64,000 bases of DNA from Desulfovibrionales bacterium (GCA_007693505.1 REDL01000059.1:62001-126000), one strand, 5' to 3'. Counted from the stretch's first letter, positions 25,278-38,068 are shown. Notes: generated by a model not told the origin, from the letters alone. Program-made: numbers and translations.

Positions 25278-25835
25278 ATGGAGAACAATACCGACCAAAA
25301 CGAGATCGAAGAACCCCAGGGTCATGTCCAACGGCTGTGCGGCTTTGCCCTGGAGCGTGAGGATATCAAGTGGCTGGTTGAAGGACTGCCCAAGGACGGG
25401 GCCATAGACCCGAATACGGCCGAGTATGAATTGCAATTGCTGAAGATCGTGAGCATCGGCTGGGGCATCTCCTATTTTTTACAGGAGGACCCACTCAAGG
25501 ACGAGATTCTGGAGCCGTATTGGCGGGCTGTCCAAGAATTCGCCGAAAACCTGTCCCAGACCACGTCCCTGCTCATCGGCAAGGACATCGAATACTTCGA
25601 GATGATCAAGGCCCGACTGGACACCTACGTTCAGGCCATGACTGCGCTGACCGGCGACGCCGATCCGACCCAGGCCGTGGGCCCGGCTTTTGCGCGGTGC
25701 TGCGGTTGCGAGGACGATCCTTTCGCCGCGCTGGCCGGCGCAAAGCTCTTCGCCAACACCATGGCCCATACCCGAAGCTATCTGGCCAAGGCTGTCAGCG
25801 AAGACGCACGAACCGGAGACGGTGGTGTGCAGTAG
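25278..25835 (+). CDS. Hypothetical cytoplasmic protein
   Basis: A 185-residue acidic protein without signal peptide or membrane segments. It is rich in predicted helices and has a small cysteine cluster (RCCGCEDDPF) about residue 137. AAGGAG lies eight bases before the ATG, so translation is likely. It is the last gene of the island, ending 13 bases before the right-hand 58-bp repeat. I do not recognise the family. Confidence 0.7.
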   Translation: MENNTDQNEIEEPQGHVQRLCGFALEREDIKWLVEGLPKDGAIDPNTAEYELQLLKIVSIGWGISYFLQEDPLKDEILEPYWRAVQEFAENLSQTTSLLIGKDIEYFEMIKARLDTYVQAMTALTGDADPTQAVGPAFARCCGCEDDPFAALAGAKLFANTMAHTRSYLAKAVSEDARTGDGGVQ

Positions 25836-25847
25836 GCCTTGTCTAGC

Positions 25848-25998
25848 TGAGTGCTGAAAAAGTGCTTTATCGGCAGTCCGTTCAAAAACCCAAAGTGCAA
25901 GGAGCAATAAAAAATCAAGATCGAAGCGTAGTTATTGATACGTGAGAGTTTGATTTTTTGCAGCAACGCGGCAATTGGGAGTTTTTCAACGGACTGTC
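25848..25998. repeat. Right copy of the direct repeat, within a MITE-like element
   Basis: The first 58 bases match 15155-15212. The element from about 25872 to 25998 ends in imperfect inverted repeats of about 20 bases: CAGTCCGTTCAAAAAC on the left and GTTTTTCAACGGACTG on the right, inverted. The right end reaches the selB stop codon, so the structure may also serve as its transcription terminator. Diverged partial copies are proposed at 33685 and 57846. Confidence 0.6.
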
Positions 25999-27898
25999 AG
26001 GAACGCAGCCGCCGCTTGTCGCCCACCCGCACGGTCATCTTCTCCTTGTCCAAATACTCCAGCAAAGGGATGGTGTACTTTCGGGACAAACCAGTAACGG
26101 TGCGAAAATCCGCTGGTTCCAGTTCCGGATTGTCCTGAAAAAAACCCTTGACCATCTCCTTGATCCGCTCCATGGCTTGAACGGAGAAGAACATGTCCTC
26201 CTTGACCTTGACCAGTTCGCCCTGTTCCTGGAGCAGGCGAAAGACCGGAGCGGCTTCCTTCATCTCCAAGTCCAGAGGAGCCAGGACCTCCTTGACATTG
26301 GGCGGTGTCAGGCCGCCCTGCTGGTAGGCCTGCAGGATCACCCCGCGCAGCTTGGCCTGGTCCGAGGCCAGGGAGACCTTGTGCTCTGGAAGGCGGAACA
26401 GATCACCTTCCACAGTCAAGGCGCCCTGCTTCATGGTCCGCTCCAGAACAAAATGGAACAGTTTGGGATGCAGTTTCCGCCCCCATCCCGAGGCCAGAGC
26501 TCCTCGGGATACCCCCTGCTTCATGGGTTCCTTGCGGTGAAAATCACGAACATATTCCGTAATGCTCACACACAATTCCTGGGCCAATTGGCCATGGACA
26601 TACGTGCGACTGTCCCGTTCAAAGAGAAAGGCTTCCTGCCTGCCGCCCAAAAGCTGTAGCTGTTTATCCAATTCCTTGGTTTCCAGACAGGTTACGGCCC
26701 GCAATTGGCCGAACGTCAAACCGGACAGACCAGCCAGTTCCAATTGAAGCAGAATACGTTGATCACCCTGAGCTTCCGCCAATGCTTCCAAACGAGCCAC
26801 CGTAGCCGAATGACGCTTGACCTTGCGACCAAGAGGGTTGATCAGCTTGCCACCGGCCACGGTGCGCAGTGGGGAGAAGGAACGCAGCACGCAGCGGTCG
26901 CCGTACATCCCGACCATGGGCTCCTCAAAGCGGACCTGGGTGATGGCCGTATCCCCCGGTTCAAGCTTGTCCCGATCCAGAAAATAAATCCGAGCCAGGA
27001 TCTCCCTGGTGCCATGGTGAAAATGAATCTGGGTGCGGTGTTTCAGGGCCTTGGGCGTGGACGGCAGACATGTCAGCTCCAGGTCCCAAGTGGCGCTGGG
27101 GTACAAGGTTCCAGGATGACTCAGGACCATGCCCCTCTCGAGGTCATCCACTTCCAGGCCGTGCAGATTTACGGCTGTCCGCTGACCGACCTCGGCCCGT
27201 TCCTGGGAATCACTGTGCACCTGAAGGCCGCGAACTTTGCTTTTCAGACCATTTGGGGCGATCTCCAGATCATCACCCACCTTCAACGTCCCTGAAACAA
27301 GGGTCCCGGTGGCTACGGTACCGTGCCCGCGCATTGTAAAAATGCGATCAATGGGTAATCGAAAGACATCCGAACGTGGATCGCGGTGAAATTCGCCAGC
27401 CAGTCCGGCTATTTCCTGTCGAAGATTTTCCAGACCGATTCCTTTATGCGCGGATACCGGTATCAACGGGGATTCTGCCAGAAATGTCGGTTCCAGAAAG
27501 GCGCGCACGTCCTCCTGAACCAGTTCCAGCCATTCATCCTCCACCATGTCCACTTTTGTCAGTGCCACCAAACCGCGCTGGATGCCCAACAGCGTGCAGA
27601 TTTCCAGATGCTCCCGGGTCTGGGGCATCACCCCTTCATCCGCGGCGATCACCAGCAAAACAAAATCGATCCCCGCGGCCCCGGCCACCATGTTCTTTAC
27701 AAACCGTTCATGACCGGGCACGTCCACCACGCCCAACCGAATATCCCCGGGCAGGTCCAGAAATGCAAAACCCAGCTCAATGGTAATGCCGCGCTTTTTC
27801 TCCTCCTGCAACCGGTCGCAATCGATGCCGGTCAACGCTTTGACCAGGCTGGTCTTGCCGTGGTCGATATGGCCCGCTGTGCCCATGATGATCGCCAT
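25997..27898 (-). CDS. selB: Selenocysteine-specific translation elongation factor SelB
   Basis: A 633-residue GTPase delivering selenocysteyl-tRNA to UGA codons marked by a SECIS hairpin. G motifs are clear: GHIDHGKTS at residue 9, DVPGHERF, and TKVD. EF-Tu-like domains 2 and 3 follow, then C-terminal winged helices (about 400-630) that bind the SECIS element. The first part ([19 protein letters not shown]) is SelB-specific rather than EF-Tu. GAGG precedes the ATG. selA, selD and tRNA-Sec are not in the window. The organism should therefore make selenoproteins, for example formate dehydrogenase, elsewhere. Confidence 0.95.
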   Translation of the reverse strand: MAIIMGTAGHIDHGKTSLVKALTGIDCDRLQEEKKRGITIELGFAFLDLPGDIRLGVVDVPGHERFVKNMVAGAAGIDFVLLVIAADEGVMPQTREHLEICTLLGIQRGLVALTKVDMVEDEWLELVQEDVRAFLEPTFLAESPLIPVSAHKGIGLENLRQEIAGLAGEFHRDPRSDVFRLPIDRIFTMRGHGTVATGTLVSGTLKVGDDLEIAPNGLKSKVRGLQVHSDSQERAEVGQRTAVNLHGLEVDDLERGMVLSHPGTLYPSATWDLELTCLPSTPKALKHRTQIHFHHGTREILARIYFLDRDKLEPGDTAITQVRFEEPMVGMYGDRCVLRSFSPLRTVAGGKLINPLGRKVKRHSATVARLEALAEAQGDQRILLQLELAGLSGLTFGQLRAVTCLETKELDKQLQLLGGRQEAFLFERDSRTYVHGQLAQELCVSITEYVRDFHRKEPMKQGVSRGALASGWGRKLHPKLFHFVLERTMKQGALTVEGDLFRLPEHKVSLASDQAKLRGVILQAYQQGGLTPPNVKEVLAPLDLEMKEAAPVFRLLQEQGELVKVKEDMFFSVQAMERIKEMVKGFFQDNPELEPADFRTVTGLSRKYTIPLLEYLDKEKMTVRVGDKRRLRS

Positions 27899-27945
27899 GC
27901 GGATGAATCCTCCGTAGCTTCTCGATTGGTTGGGGAATCGCGCAC

Positions 27946-28410
27946 CTACTCCGGCAACGTGACCAGTTCCGGGTGCAGGGTGTCGCCGTTGATGCGGATG
28001 AGGGCCATGGAAACCGGCAAGGTAAAACGCTTCGGTCCGATACTGCCTGGGTTGAGGTACAGCACGTCATCCCTGTAGGCGATGTCCGGAGTATGGGTAT
28101 GGCCGTGGATCACGACGTCCACACCAGCGGCCTTGGGGTCCAGATCCAGCTCGTACAAATCGTGAAGGACAAAAAAACGCTTACCGGCGAAATCCACTGC
28201 TTCGGTTTTGGGCATGGGGCTGTCGGATGTGGGCCGATCCATGTTGCCGCGAACGAATACGGTCCGCTGGATTCCTTGGAGCTTTTCGATAATCTCTGGG
28301 CCGCAAACATCTCCGGCATGGAGAATCAGGTCACAATTTTTCAATGCGTCCAGAGCGCTGGAACGCAACAGGCCATGCGTATCGGATATCACGCCAACCA
28401 GTGAACTCAT
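27946..28410 (-). CDS. YfcE/MJ0936-type metallophosphodiesterase
   Basis: A 154-residue calcineurin-like phosphoesterase. Metal-binding motifs are visible in order: GVISDTHG near the N-terminus, ILHAGDV, VFVRGNMDR, FVLHDL and VIHGHTHTPD. The short length is typical of the YfcE/MJ0936 family, which hydrolyses phosphodiesters in vitro. The ATG at 28410 has GGAG six bases upstream. It is on the same strand as selB and 47 bases ahead of it, so co-transcription is likely. Confidence 0.9.
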   Translation of the reverse strand: MSSLVGVISDTHGLLRSSALDALKNCDLILHAGDVCGPEIIEKLQGIQRTVFVRGNMDRPTSDSPMPKTEAVDFAGKRFFVLHDLYELDLDPKAAGVDVVIHGHTHTPDIAYRDDVLYLNPGSIGPKRFTLPVSMALIRINGDTLHPELVTLPE

Positions 28411-28430
28411 CTTCAACTCCTGTTCCAGTT

Positions 28431-29240
28431 TCAGCTGCTCGGAACGATTTCGATTTCAAACAACACCGGCCACAGTTTACCGGTCACGAAAATCCGCCCT
28501 TTTTCCTGGTCATAGGCAATACCGTTGGGTACGGCATCCGAAGACGCACGCCGCCTCGGTCCGAGAATCCCGCTGAGATCAATCTGGGTCATGACCCGTC
28601 CATCTTCTGGATTGATACTGACCATCTGGTCAGTGGGAAATATTTTGGCCCATATTTCACCCTGAATGTACTCCAGCTCGTTCAAACCGCGGAGAGGTCG
28701 CTCTTGGTCATGGACCACGATCCGTCCTGTTTCCCGGAACGTGGATGGATCAAGACGACGCAAAACATTCGTGCCGTCGCCAAGAATCAACCCCTGTTCG
28801 TCCTGGGTCAGCCCCCAGCCCTCTCCGGAGTAGGTGAAAGTTTCCAGCTGGTCGAAGGTATGCAGGTCATAGACAAAACCAGTACCGGATTTCCAGGTGA
28901 CCTGAATCAGCCGATCGTCCCAAACGGCCAAGCCTTCGCCGAAGTACTGGGGCGGCAGATCGTGCTTGCGCAGCACGCGGCCGGTGATCAAATCGACCTC
29001 GCGCAGCGAGGAAGTTCCCCAGCCCCCGGTACTTTCGTAAAGATATCCCTCGTGGAACAAGAGTCCCTGGGTAAAGGCCTCGGGGTCGTGAGGATAGGTG
29101 TTGATGATCCGGAAAGATTTTTGACGGGGAATGAATGGTCCAGGTTGGGCATACAGCCTGGAAGACGACAACCGCTGGGCCCCCATGCCCGAGAGCACGG
29201 CGATACTGGTGAACAGGGCGAGAAACCCTCGTCTATGCAT
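28431..29240 (-). CDS. Glutaminyl-peptide cyclotransferase (plant/bacterial type)
   Basis: A 269-residue exported enzyme converting N-terminal glutamine to pyroglutamate. The mature part matches the beta-propeller glutamine cyclotransferase family (PHDPEAFTQGLLF; YESTGGWGTSSLREVDLITG; GLNELEYIQGEIWAKIFPTD). The N-terminus MHRRGFLALFTSIAVLSG resembles a Tat-like or Sec signal peptide, so a periplasmic location is expected. No strong ribosome-binding site is seen at the ATG. Confidence 0.85.
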   Translation of the reverse strand: MHRRGFLALFTSIAVLSGMGAQRLSSSRLYAQPGPFIPRQKSFRIINTYPHDPEAFTQGLLFHEGYLYESTGGWGTSSLREVDLITGRVLRKHDLPPQYFGEGLAVWDDRLIQVTWKSGTGFVYDLHTFDQLETFTYSGEGWGLTQDEQGLILGDGTNVLRRLDPSTFRETGRIVVHDQERPLRGLNELEYIQGEIWAKIFPTDQMVSINPEDGRVMTQIDLSGILGPRRRASSDAVPNGIAYDQEKGRIFVTGKLWPVLFEIEIVPSS

Positions 29241-29255
29241 GATGGTCGTGCAGTG

Positions 29256-29678
29256 TTATAATCGATAAAAAAAACAAGTATTATAGGCGAAATGCACCAG
29301 AACGCAGGGTGCGATTCGCGCGTGACGGTCCCAGATCCATCCAAAAATCAGGGAAGGAAAAAACACCGCCGCGGCCCACAGCGGTGGCTGGGCAAACAGA
29401 TGCATTGCAGCGAAACACAGAGAGGCAACGATATTGGCCAGCGTCAGCGGACCCCAGCTCCATAAAAAAAACGGTCTTTTACGCAACCACTCTTGCAGCA
29501 ATCCCCGAAAAACCATTTCTTCGACCAAGGCAAAAAGACCCAGCCTCCACAATGCAATCACAAATCCCGGCTCGGGCAGGAGCCAGGCTGCAGGTGCCAG
29601 TCCCAAGACGGCGTAGAATCGTGGATCTCGAAGCCATGCACCCTGCTCTACAGCTTGCACGGATAGCCACAGACCCAC
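29256..29678 (-). CDS. CPBP-family intramembrane glutamic protease
   Basis: A 140-residue membrane protein with about four helices. The catalytic motifs of CPBP (CAAX-type) proteases are present: EEMVFRGLL (EExxxR), CFAAMHLF (FxxxH) and HFAYN (HxxxN). The GTG start overlaps the universal stress gene by 31 bases, so translation is probably coupled. It is shorter than most members, consistent with the minimal glutamic protease core. Substrate unknown. Confidence 0.8.
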   Translation of the reverse strand: MGLWLSVQAVEQGAWLRDPRFYAVLGLAPAAWLLPEPGFVIALWRLGLFALVEEMVFRGLLQEWLRKRPFFLWSWGPLTLANIVASLCFAAMHLFAQPPLWAAAVFFPSLIFGWIWDRHARIAPCVLVHFAYNTCFFYRL

Positions 29679-30508
29679 AAACTCGAGCCGCTCAGCTCAC
29701 GGGACAGCCGCAGGCTGATTGACCCGAACTGACGATCGGCCATCATTCCCCGCCCGGTTCCGGCTCGGCCAACGGCCACAACAGCATAGCGCCCCCGTTC
29801 CGCCTCCTGAAGAATTCCATGCACAGGATCTGATTCCACAAGAATTTTTGTGCTGATTCGCGACTCGGCAATGGCATTAACCCGCAACATCCGCACCGCA
29901 TTATCAAGGATGGAGAGTTCATCTCGATGATCCCGGTGATGCGGATCAGCCAGGTAGGCGACACAGATTGAGTGACGCTGCTCCGGAGCGCAAATCATGC
30001 CCACGTGATCGGCAGCGCACAGCCCCGGCTTGGAGCCATCTACGCAGAGCAAAACATCTTTTCTGGTCAAGTCCGGCGTGCGACAGATCCAGAAAGGGAA
30101 ATCCAAGTACTGGTCGAACTCGGTCTCCTTGAAGACAGTATGTAAATGTTCCTCGAAGCGATGGATTCCATGTCGACCAAGGACGGCTGCATCGTAGCGA
30201 CGCTGTTGAGCCAACTTGGCAATATCCCGGATATCCAACAAAGGTCTGCCGTTCACACTTGTTCGTGTTTTTTTGATGGAAAAACCTGCTTCCTCAAATA
30301 TTGAAACAGCCCAATGCACCGCCTCTGGCGAAGAAAGCTGATCTGGATCATCCTCAGGCAGCTCACTTTGCGGCGTCAGAGCCAAGTCGATGTGCAGGTC
30401 GTCACTGGGCTGGAAAAAATGGCTGACAAAGCGTGCTCCATGCAGCACGCCCGGATCCTGACTGACACAAACCAGCAGCTTGCGAATCGTGTGCAAGGAC
30501 TCACTCAT
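29648..30508 (-). CDS. Tandem universal stress protein (UspA family)
   Basis: A 286-residue cytoplasmic protein with two Usp folds. The first (about 8-135) has diverged nucleotide-binding residues. The second (about 145-285) ends in GRAGTGRGMMADRQFGSIS, which resembles the ATP-binding G-x2-G-x9-G(S/T) signature with a slightly shifted spacing. The ATG at 30508 has GGAG just upstream; a GTG 11 codons earlier is possible. It is followed closely by the CPBP protease gene. Confidence 0.8.
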   Translation of the reverse strand: MSESLHTIRKLLVCVSQDPGVLHGARFVSHFFQPSDDLHIDLALTPQSELPEDDPDQLSSPEAVHWAVSIFEEAGFSIKKTRTSVNGRPLLDIRDIAKLAQQRRYDAAVLGRHGIHRFEEHLHTVFKETEFDQYLDFPFWICRTPDLTRKDVLLCVDGSKPGLCAADHVGMICAPEQRHSICVAYLADPHHRDHRDELSILDNAVRMLRVNAIAESRISTKILVESDPVHGILQEAERGRYAVVAVGRAGTGRGMMADRQFGSISLRLSRELSGSSLWVCGYPCKL

Positions 30509-30560
30509 GGGCTCCAGCAAATTCTCGGTTGAAAAGGACACGGCGGCAATCTCAAATGCG

Positions 30561-30968
30561 TCAAGCGGAAACTGCTGTGGGAAACCATTTCAGCCAGATT
30601 TTTCTGGACCGCGGACCGTCAAATTCAGTCAAAAACACGCCCTGCCAGATACCCAGCAAGAGTCGTCCCTCCTCAACAAGAATCCGCAGATCCGAGCCGA
30701 TCAAGGAGGTCTTGATATGGGCATCACTGTTGCCTTCCGTGTGGTGAAAATCTCCTTGATGCGGAATCAGCCGTCGCAAAGTCGTGATAATATCCCGAAC
30801 CACCGTGGGATCGGCATTTTCGTTGATGGTCAAGCCAGCGGTTGTGTGCGGACAAAACAGCACCAACATCCCATCCTGAAACGCGTGATTGCGAACGGCA
30901 TCCTGAACCTGAGTGGTAATGTCCACCATGGCTTCGCGTTGCGGCGTCTGGATCGTCAATTCCTGCAT
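30561..30968 (-). CDS. YjbQ/UPF0047 family protein
   Basis: A 135-residue protein of the YjbQ family. The conserved VLFCPHTTAGLTINENADP and GNSDAHIKTSLIGSD segments contain the histidines that cluster at a putative metal site. Members show weak thiamine-phosphate synthase activity, but the physiological role is unsettled. A GGGGGG stretch precedes the ATG. The 181-base spacer up to gyrA shows nothing recognisable. Confidence 0.9.
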   Translation of the reverse strand: MQELTIQTPQREAMVDITTQVQDAVRNHAFQDGMLVLFCPHTTAGLTINENADPTVVRDIITTLRRLIPHQGDFHHTEGNSDAHIKTSLIGSDLRILVEEGRLLLGIWQGVFLTEFDGPRSRKIWLKWFPTAVSA

Positions 30969-31149
30969 GCGTTCCCCCCATTTGTCTGCAGATGTCGATG
31001 ATTGGATTTTTCAATTCCAATCTGAAGTTGAATAGATACTCCGCCACGCAAAGCTGACAGAAGAGAGCCGAAGAAACAAGGGAATTGCAACGAGGGCATG
31101 ACCAGGAGCGGTGGATCTGCCGGTGAGCGTGAATCAGTGCAGCGTGGGA

Positions 31150-33594
31150 TTAGCCATCACCATTGTCCAGCAATCCTTTGTCATCAACATCAACACGGTC
31201 GAAACCGACCACCATGATCTCCGGATCCATGCGCACCAATGTCACCCCCTGGGCATCCCGACCCACGCGGCTGATCCCGGCAACGTTCATGCGAATGATT
31301 TTTCCGGCGCTCGTCAAGATCAACAGGTCATCTTCTGCTTGGACCAGAACAGAGCCGATCACATGCCCCGTCCTGGGTGTCACCCGCATGTTGATCACCC
31401 CTTTTCCACCGCGGGACTGACTGCGGTAATTCTCCAGCAGGGTCCGCTTACCAAAGCCTTTGGATGAGACGGTAAGCACCTCCTGGCGCTGATCTTCATC
31501 CGTGACCACGCAGGAGACAACCTGATCCCCATGGTTCAGATCCATGCCTTTGACTCCGGCAGTGGCCCGACCTGTGGAGCGAATATCCGAGCAGGAAAAA
31601 CGAATCGATTTTCCATCACGGCTGATGAGCACAACTTCGGCACTGGAGGAAATTTCCCGTACGGTAATCAACTCATCCTCAGGATGCAGATTGACCGCCT
31701 TCAATCCACTTTGGCGACATTTGACGTACAACTGAGCCTGGGAACGCTTGACGATACCCTTCTTTGTCGCGAACAAAAAATCCTTATCCGTGGAAAAATC
31801 CTTGATCGTCAGGGCCGTTGCGATGAACTCATCCTTGTCCAAAGGCAGCAGGTTGGAGGCATGGATGCCACGAGCTGTCCGCGATCCTTCAGGTATATTG
31901 TAGGCCTTGATCTGATACATTCGCCCCTTGTTTGTGAAGAGCAGAATATAATTGTGGTTCGTGGTGGTGAACATCTGGGAAATGATATCCTCGGAAACCG
32001 TGGAAGCGCCATAAATTCCCCGCCCCCCGCGCTTTTGCTGCTGATAGATGTCCATGGGGGTTCGCTTGATATATCCACGCTGCGAGAGGGTAATGACCAC
32101 CTCCGTGTCCCCGACCAGATCCTCCATATTGATGCTGCTCACATCGTCCTCAATAATCACCGACAGACGAGGCGTGGCGTATTGTTTCTTTATTTCCACC
32201 AGCTCTTCGCGAATCACCTGGATCAAAACCTCGATGTTTTGCAGGATACTCTTGAGATATTCGATGCGCTTGATAAGTTCCTGGTATTCAGCCAACAGCT
32301 TGTCCCGCTCCAGGTTGGTCAGACGCTGCAGGCGCATGTCCAAAATGGCCTGACTCTGCAGATCCGTAAAGGCAAACCGGGCGATCAACTTTTGTTTGGC
32401 CTCAGCCGGGGTTTTGGAGGATTTGATCAGCTCGATGACCGCATCAATGTTCTCCAAGGCGATCTTCAGCCCCTCCAAGATGTGTGCCCGCTGTTCGGCT
32501 TTGTTCAGATCAAAGCGGGTCCGATTCAGGACCACTTCCTTGCGATGGTCAATGAACAGTACCAAAACATCCTTCAGCTTCAAAAGCTGTGGACGATTGT
32601 GGACCACAGCCAGGGTATTGATGTGGTACCAGGACTCCAACGGTGTAAATTTATAAAGGGAATTGATCACCACTTCAGCAATGGCGTTTTTCTTCAGATC
32701 CATGACGATCCGAATCCCATTGCGATCGGATTCATCACGCAGATCACTGATTCCCTCGACCTTTTTCTCATGAACGATTTGAGCGATCTTCTCGACGAGA
32801 CTGGCCTTGTTCAAGGCATAGGGGATTTCAGTGATCACGATGGACTCGGCCTGTTTGGAGCGCTCCTCAATGTCCACCTTGCCCCGGACCTTGATGGAAC
32901 CCTTGCCGGTCTTATAGGCGTCGATGATGCCGTGTCGGCCATAGATGAACCCACCAGTGGGGAAATCCGGACCCTTGATGCACTCCAAGAGATCCGCGAC
33001 CTCGGCTTCGGGGTTGCTCAGCAAGAGCAGCAGACCGTCGATCAATTCGCCAAGATTGTGCGGCGGAATGTTCGTCGCCATACCCACGGCGATTCCGGAT
33101 GAACCGTTGAGCAGCAGGTTGGGAACCTTGGTGGGCAGGACTTCCGGCTCCTGCAACGTATTGTCGTAGTTGGGTCGGAAAGGAACGGTATCCTTGTCAA
33201 TGTCCTGGAGAAATTCCGAGGTCAATCTGGCCATGCGCACTTCGGTGTACCGCATTGCCGCCGGAGCATCGCCGTCCAAGGAACCAAAGTTGCCCTGACC
33301 ATCAACCAGGGGGCTGCGCATGGAAAAATCCTGGGCCATGCGCACCATGGCGTCATAGACCGCGCTGTCACCATGCGGATGATATTTACCAATTACGTCA
33401 CCGACAATGCGCGCTGATTTTTTATAGGGCCGATTATAGGTGTTTCCCAGATCGTGCATGGCATATAAAATACGCCGATGAACCGGTTTCAGCCCGTCCC
33501 GGACATCTGGGATGGCCCGGCCGATGATCACGCTCAAGGAGTACTCCAAATAGGAGCGCTGCATTTCTTCTTCAATAAATATGTTGTTCTTCAC
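31150..33594 (-). CDS. gyrA: DNA gyrase subunit A
   Basis: An 814-residue gyrase A subunit, which breaks and rejoins DNA to introduce negative supercoils with GyrB. The active-site tyrosine is in [11 protein letters not shown]. The quinolone-determining region [13 protein letters not shown] keeps the serine and aspartate of sensitive enzymes. The GyrA box QKRGGRG in the C-terminal pinwheel marks it as gyrase, not topoisomerase IV. I chose the GTG at 33594 ([20 protein letters not shown] follows) because the open frame 17 codons longer has no family counterpart. No intein is present. It lies 187 bases downstream of gyrB on the same strand. Confidence 0.95.
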   Translation of the reverse strand: MKNNIFIEEEMQRSYLEYSLSVIIGRAIPDVRDGLKPVHRRILYAMHDLGNTYNRPYKKSARIVGDVIGKYHPHGDSAVYDAMVRMAQDFSMRSPLVDGQGNFGSLDGDAPAAMRYTEVRMARLTSEFLQDIDKDTVPFRPNYDNTLQEPEVLPTKVPNLLLNGSSGIAVGMATNIPPHNLGELIDGLLLLLSNPEAEVADLLECIKGPDFPTGGFIYGRHGIIDAYKTGKGSIKVRGKVDIEERSKQAESIVITEIPYALNKASLVEKIAQIVHEKKVEGISDLRDESDRNGIRIVMDLKKNAIAEVVINSLYKFTPLESWYHINTLAVVHNRPQLLKLKDVLVLFIDHRKEVVLNRTRFDLNKAEQRAHILEGLKIALENIDAVIELIKSSKTPAEAKQKLIARFAFTDLQSQAILDMRLQRLTNLERDKLLAEYQELIKRIEYLKSILQNIEVLIQVIREELVEIKKQYATPRLSVIIEDDVSSINMEDLVGDTEVVITLSQRGYIKRTPMDIYQQQKRGGRGIYGASTVSEDIISQMFTTTNHNYILLFTNKGRMYQIKAYNIPEGSRTARGIHASNLLPLDKDEFIATALTIKDFSTDKDFLFATKKGIVKRSQAQLYVKCRQSGLKAVNLHPEDELITVREISSSAEVVLISRDGKSIRFSCSDIRSTGRATAGVKGMDLNHGDQVVSCVVTDEDQRQEVLTVSSKGFGKRTLLENYRSQSRGGKGVINMRVTPRTGHVIGSVLVQAEDDLLILTSAGKIIRMNVAGISRVGRDAQGVTLVRMDPEIMVVGFDRVDVDDKGLLDNGDG

Positions 33595-33684
33595 GATGGC
33601 TCCGCAGTCAGTGGAAAAGTGCGCTTCGAGAAGGTGTGAATGCAAACTAATGCAAACCCTTTTCGATGTGTGTTGAAAACGTCG

Positions 33685-33775
33685 GAATGGGACAGTTGCT
33701 CAAAAATCCAAATGCTACTGATAGGTGCGAGGTAAAACTATTTGCAGTAACAGTGCAGTTGGATGATCTTCGCCG
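33685..33775. repeat. Possible diverged copy of the MITE-like repeat between gyrB and gyrA
   Basis: CAGTTGCTCAAAAATCC and TTTGCAGTAACAGTGCAGTTGG align, in the same order, with the left and right parts of the element at 25848-25998. Identity is low and no long inverted repeats remain. Confidence 0.35.
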
Positions 33776-33781
33776 AACTGC

Positions 33782-36193
<2,412 letters not shown>

Positions 36194-36205
36194 TTAACCA
36201 ATAAA

Positions 36206-37363
36206 TCACATATCTGTTTCCGTATATATTACATCGTTTGAGATCTGCATCGGCATTATCAAAACTTTGTAATCTGGATCATTTTTATCTTCAATAAAAC
36301 AAGGTCCTTCAGAGCTTGTAAAATGAAAATGCAACGTATCCGCTGTAAAATGAGAGAGGATTTGAATCAGATCACGTGTTGGAAAAGCAATTTTCGTCAG
36401 ATTCCCCTGAAAAACAACATCAAGAAATTCCTTCGCTTCTCCCTTCTCCTCGGATTGGACATCCATCTGGACGATGCCTTCCTTGAATTCAAAAAAGGTG
36501 CACATGCTGTTTTCCGTATTGAATATCAATATTCTGTCCAGAGCATCCATGAGGTCATGCCTGCTGACGTCCATGCCGCTTGGATCTGGCGAGTTATATT
36601 TGGCAAGTAACTGATTGTAATCCGGATATTCATACAAAGACAACGGAAGATTGATGTTTTCTTTATGATCCACAGATCGGCAGTAAAACCGATTATTTAG
36701 AATATTCAATTCGATTTCCTTCAAGGGAATCATACGTTTGAGTTCCTGAAGATACTTCTGGCTGATGAGAATGCCTTGCTCCGGGAGCAACTCTCTCAGG
36801 CCGTCATGTTCCAACTTGCATAACGCCAGCTGATGACCATTCAGTCCACAAAAATCGATTTTTTGGTCATTTGGTGCATATTTGATGAGCATACAGTTGA
36901 AAGCCTGCAACGTGTCGTCATCACTGACCGAATAGGAAACCTTGTCGATAATGTTGGAGATCGTCTCACCTGATAGGGAGACACTCTGCTCCTCCGGAAA
37001 AACGGAAAGAGGTTGGAACCAGTAGTTTTCGTTTACGGGCAGAACATACTTGCGCTTGTTTTGCTTGACGACAAGGTTACTCGCCTTCTCATCCACGAGA
37101 AATTGCAGTTCGCCGGGAGAAAGTTTGCGAATCAAGTCAAAGAGGTGGCGTCCATTGACGCCAACCAAGCCATCTTCCTCAATTTTCGTGGTAAAAACAC
37201 CGAAAAACTCAATGTTCGAATCCGTAGCCATAATCCGTAACTGGCCATTTTCCACCTTCATCCAGATGGAACGAAGATAGACGGCTCCGGTTTTGACGCT
37301 GGTAATGGATGCGGCGTGTTGCAACGCGGGGAGAATCTCTTCTCTTTGTATAAAGAATTTCAT
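36206..37363 (-). CDS. dnaN: DNA polymerase III beta subunit (sliding clamp)
   Basis: A 385-residue protein that forms the dimeric ring tethering DNA polymerase. The three clamp domains can be followed along the sequence (KFFIQREEILPALQHAAS at the start; VGVNGRHLFDLIRKLSPGE; KVLIMPMQISND at the end). AGAGGAA precedes the ATG. dnaN-gyrB-gyrA is the usual order, but dnaA is not upstream. The AT-rich spacer 37364-37618 contains no TTATNCACA-type DnaA box that I can find, so the origin is probably elsewhere. Confidence 0.95.
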   Translation of the reverse strand: MKFFIQREEILPALQHAASITSVKTGAVYLRSIWMKVENGQLRIMATDSNIEFFGVFTTKIEEDGLVGVNGRHLFDLIRKLSPGELQFLVDEKASNLVVKQNKRKYVLPVNENYWFQPLSVFPEEQSVSLSGETISNIIDKVSYSVSDDDTLQAFNCMLIKYAPNDQKIDFCGLNGHQLALCKLEHDGLRELLPEQGILISQKYLQELKRMIPLKEIELNILNNRFYCRSVDHKENINLPLSLYEYPDYNQLLAKYNSPDPSGMDVSRHDLMDALDRILIFNTENSMCTFFEFKEGIVQMDVQSEEKGEAKEFLDVVFQGNLTKIAFPTRDLIQILSHFTADTLHFHFTSSEGPCFIEDKNDPDYKVLIMPMQISNDVIYTETDM

Positions 37364-37618
37364 TTAAATATTCCTCTTATTATGAACGCTGTAGCTTTGT
37401 GAGTAATGAGCATATTTCATTGATTTATTGAGAATAAATAATCCGACTTCCGCTGTGTCTGACTGTAGCGGGAATGTTCTTCAAACCCCAAATGGTTGGC
37501 AACGGTGATCCTTGGTGTTCGTAAAAAACAGACATATCTACCATGTTTTTCCTTTCTTTGTCATCATATTGAAATTATAAAATTTTTAACTCATTTTTTT
37601 CAGAATGGACAGGGCTTC

Positions 37619-38068
37619 TCAGGCTGGTTTACGAACACTGGTTTGTTGCCGGACGCAGGGCCGCTCTGTACCGATGTGTCTACCATTTTGGTTCAGGCTG
37701 CAAACGGCGCATCCCCCTTGCCATGGAAGGAAGGTCAATGCCGCATAGCCCCGATTCAAATGGCCGCCGGGAAGTATGCGGACGTCCCAAGGCAATAGGA
37801 GTTGATCCAACTGCGGTGACCATGGTGGCAGGGGTGCGCATGCATGGACGCGAACCTGGGGAATGTGCCGACTGAGCGCATTCATGATCAACTCCGACAT
37901 CTGCTCATGAAGGGCAAAGGCCTTGCTTGGAGAGGAGGTCCACAGCACGTCGAGAACATGATCCATTTTTCGATCAAACCATGTCAGGAAATATCCCTGT
38001 CCGGCCAAATGAAGCACGTGCTGATGGTGGTGGCGAGCCAAGTGTGCGCCTGAGTGAAGTTGCGGCAT
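37619..38068 (-). CDS. Hypothetical protein upstream of dnaN
   Basis: A 149-residue basic, histidine-rich cytoplasmic protein (HLARHHHQHVLHLAGQGYF near the N-terminus). The middle part (ALHEQMSELIMNALSRHIPQ) looks helical and gene-like. The ATG at 38068 is taken as start; a TTG at 38095 is also possible, and neither has a strong ribosome-binding site. It shares the strand of dnaN but is 255 bases away. I do not recognise the family. It may be an RNase P-like or DUF721-like small replication-neighbourhood protein, but I see no motif proving that. Confidence 0.5.
   Translation of the reverse strand: MPQLHSGAHLARHHHQHVLHLAGQGYFLTWFDRKMDHVLDVLWTSSPSKAFALHEQMSELIMNALSRHIPQVRVHACAPLPPWSPQLDQLLLPWDVRILPGGHLNRGYAALTFLPWQGGCAVCSLNQNGRHIGTERPCVRQQTSVRKPA

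Noticed and set aside
37364-37618. Possible replication origin upstream of dnaN
   Set aside because: The spacer is AT-rich but contains no DnaA-box-like 9-mers and no dnaA is adjacent.
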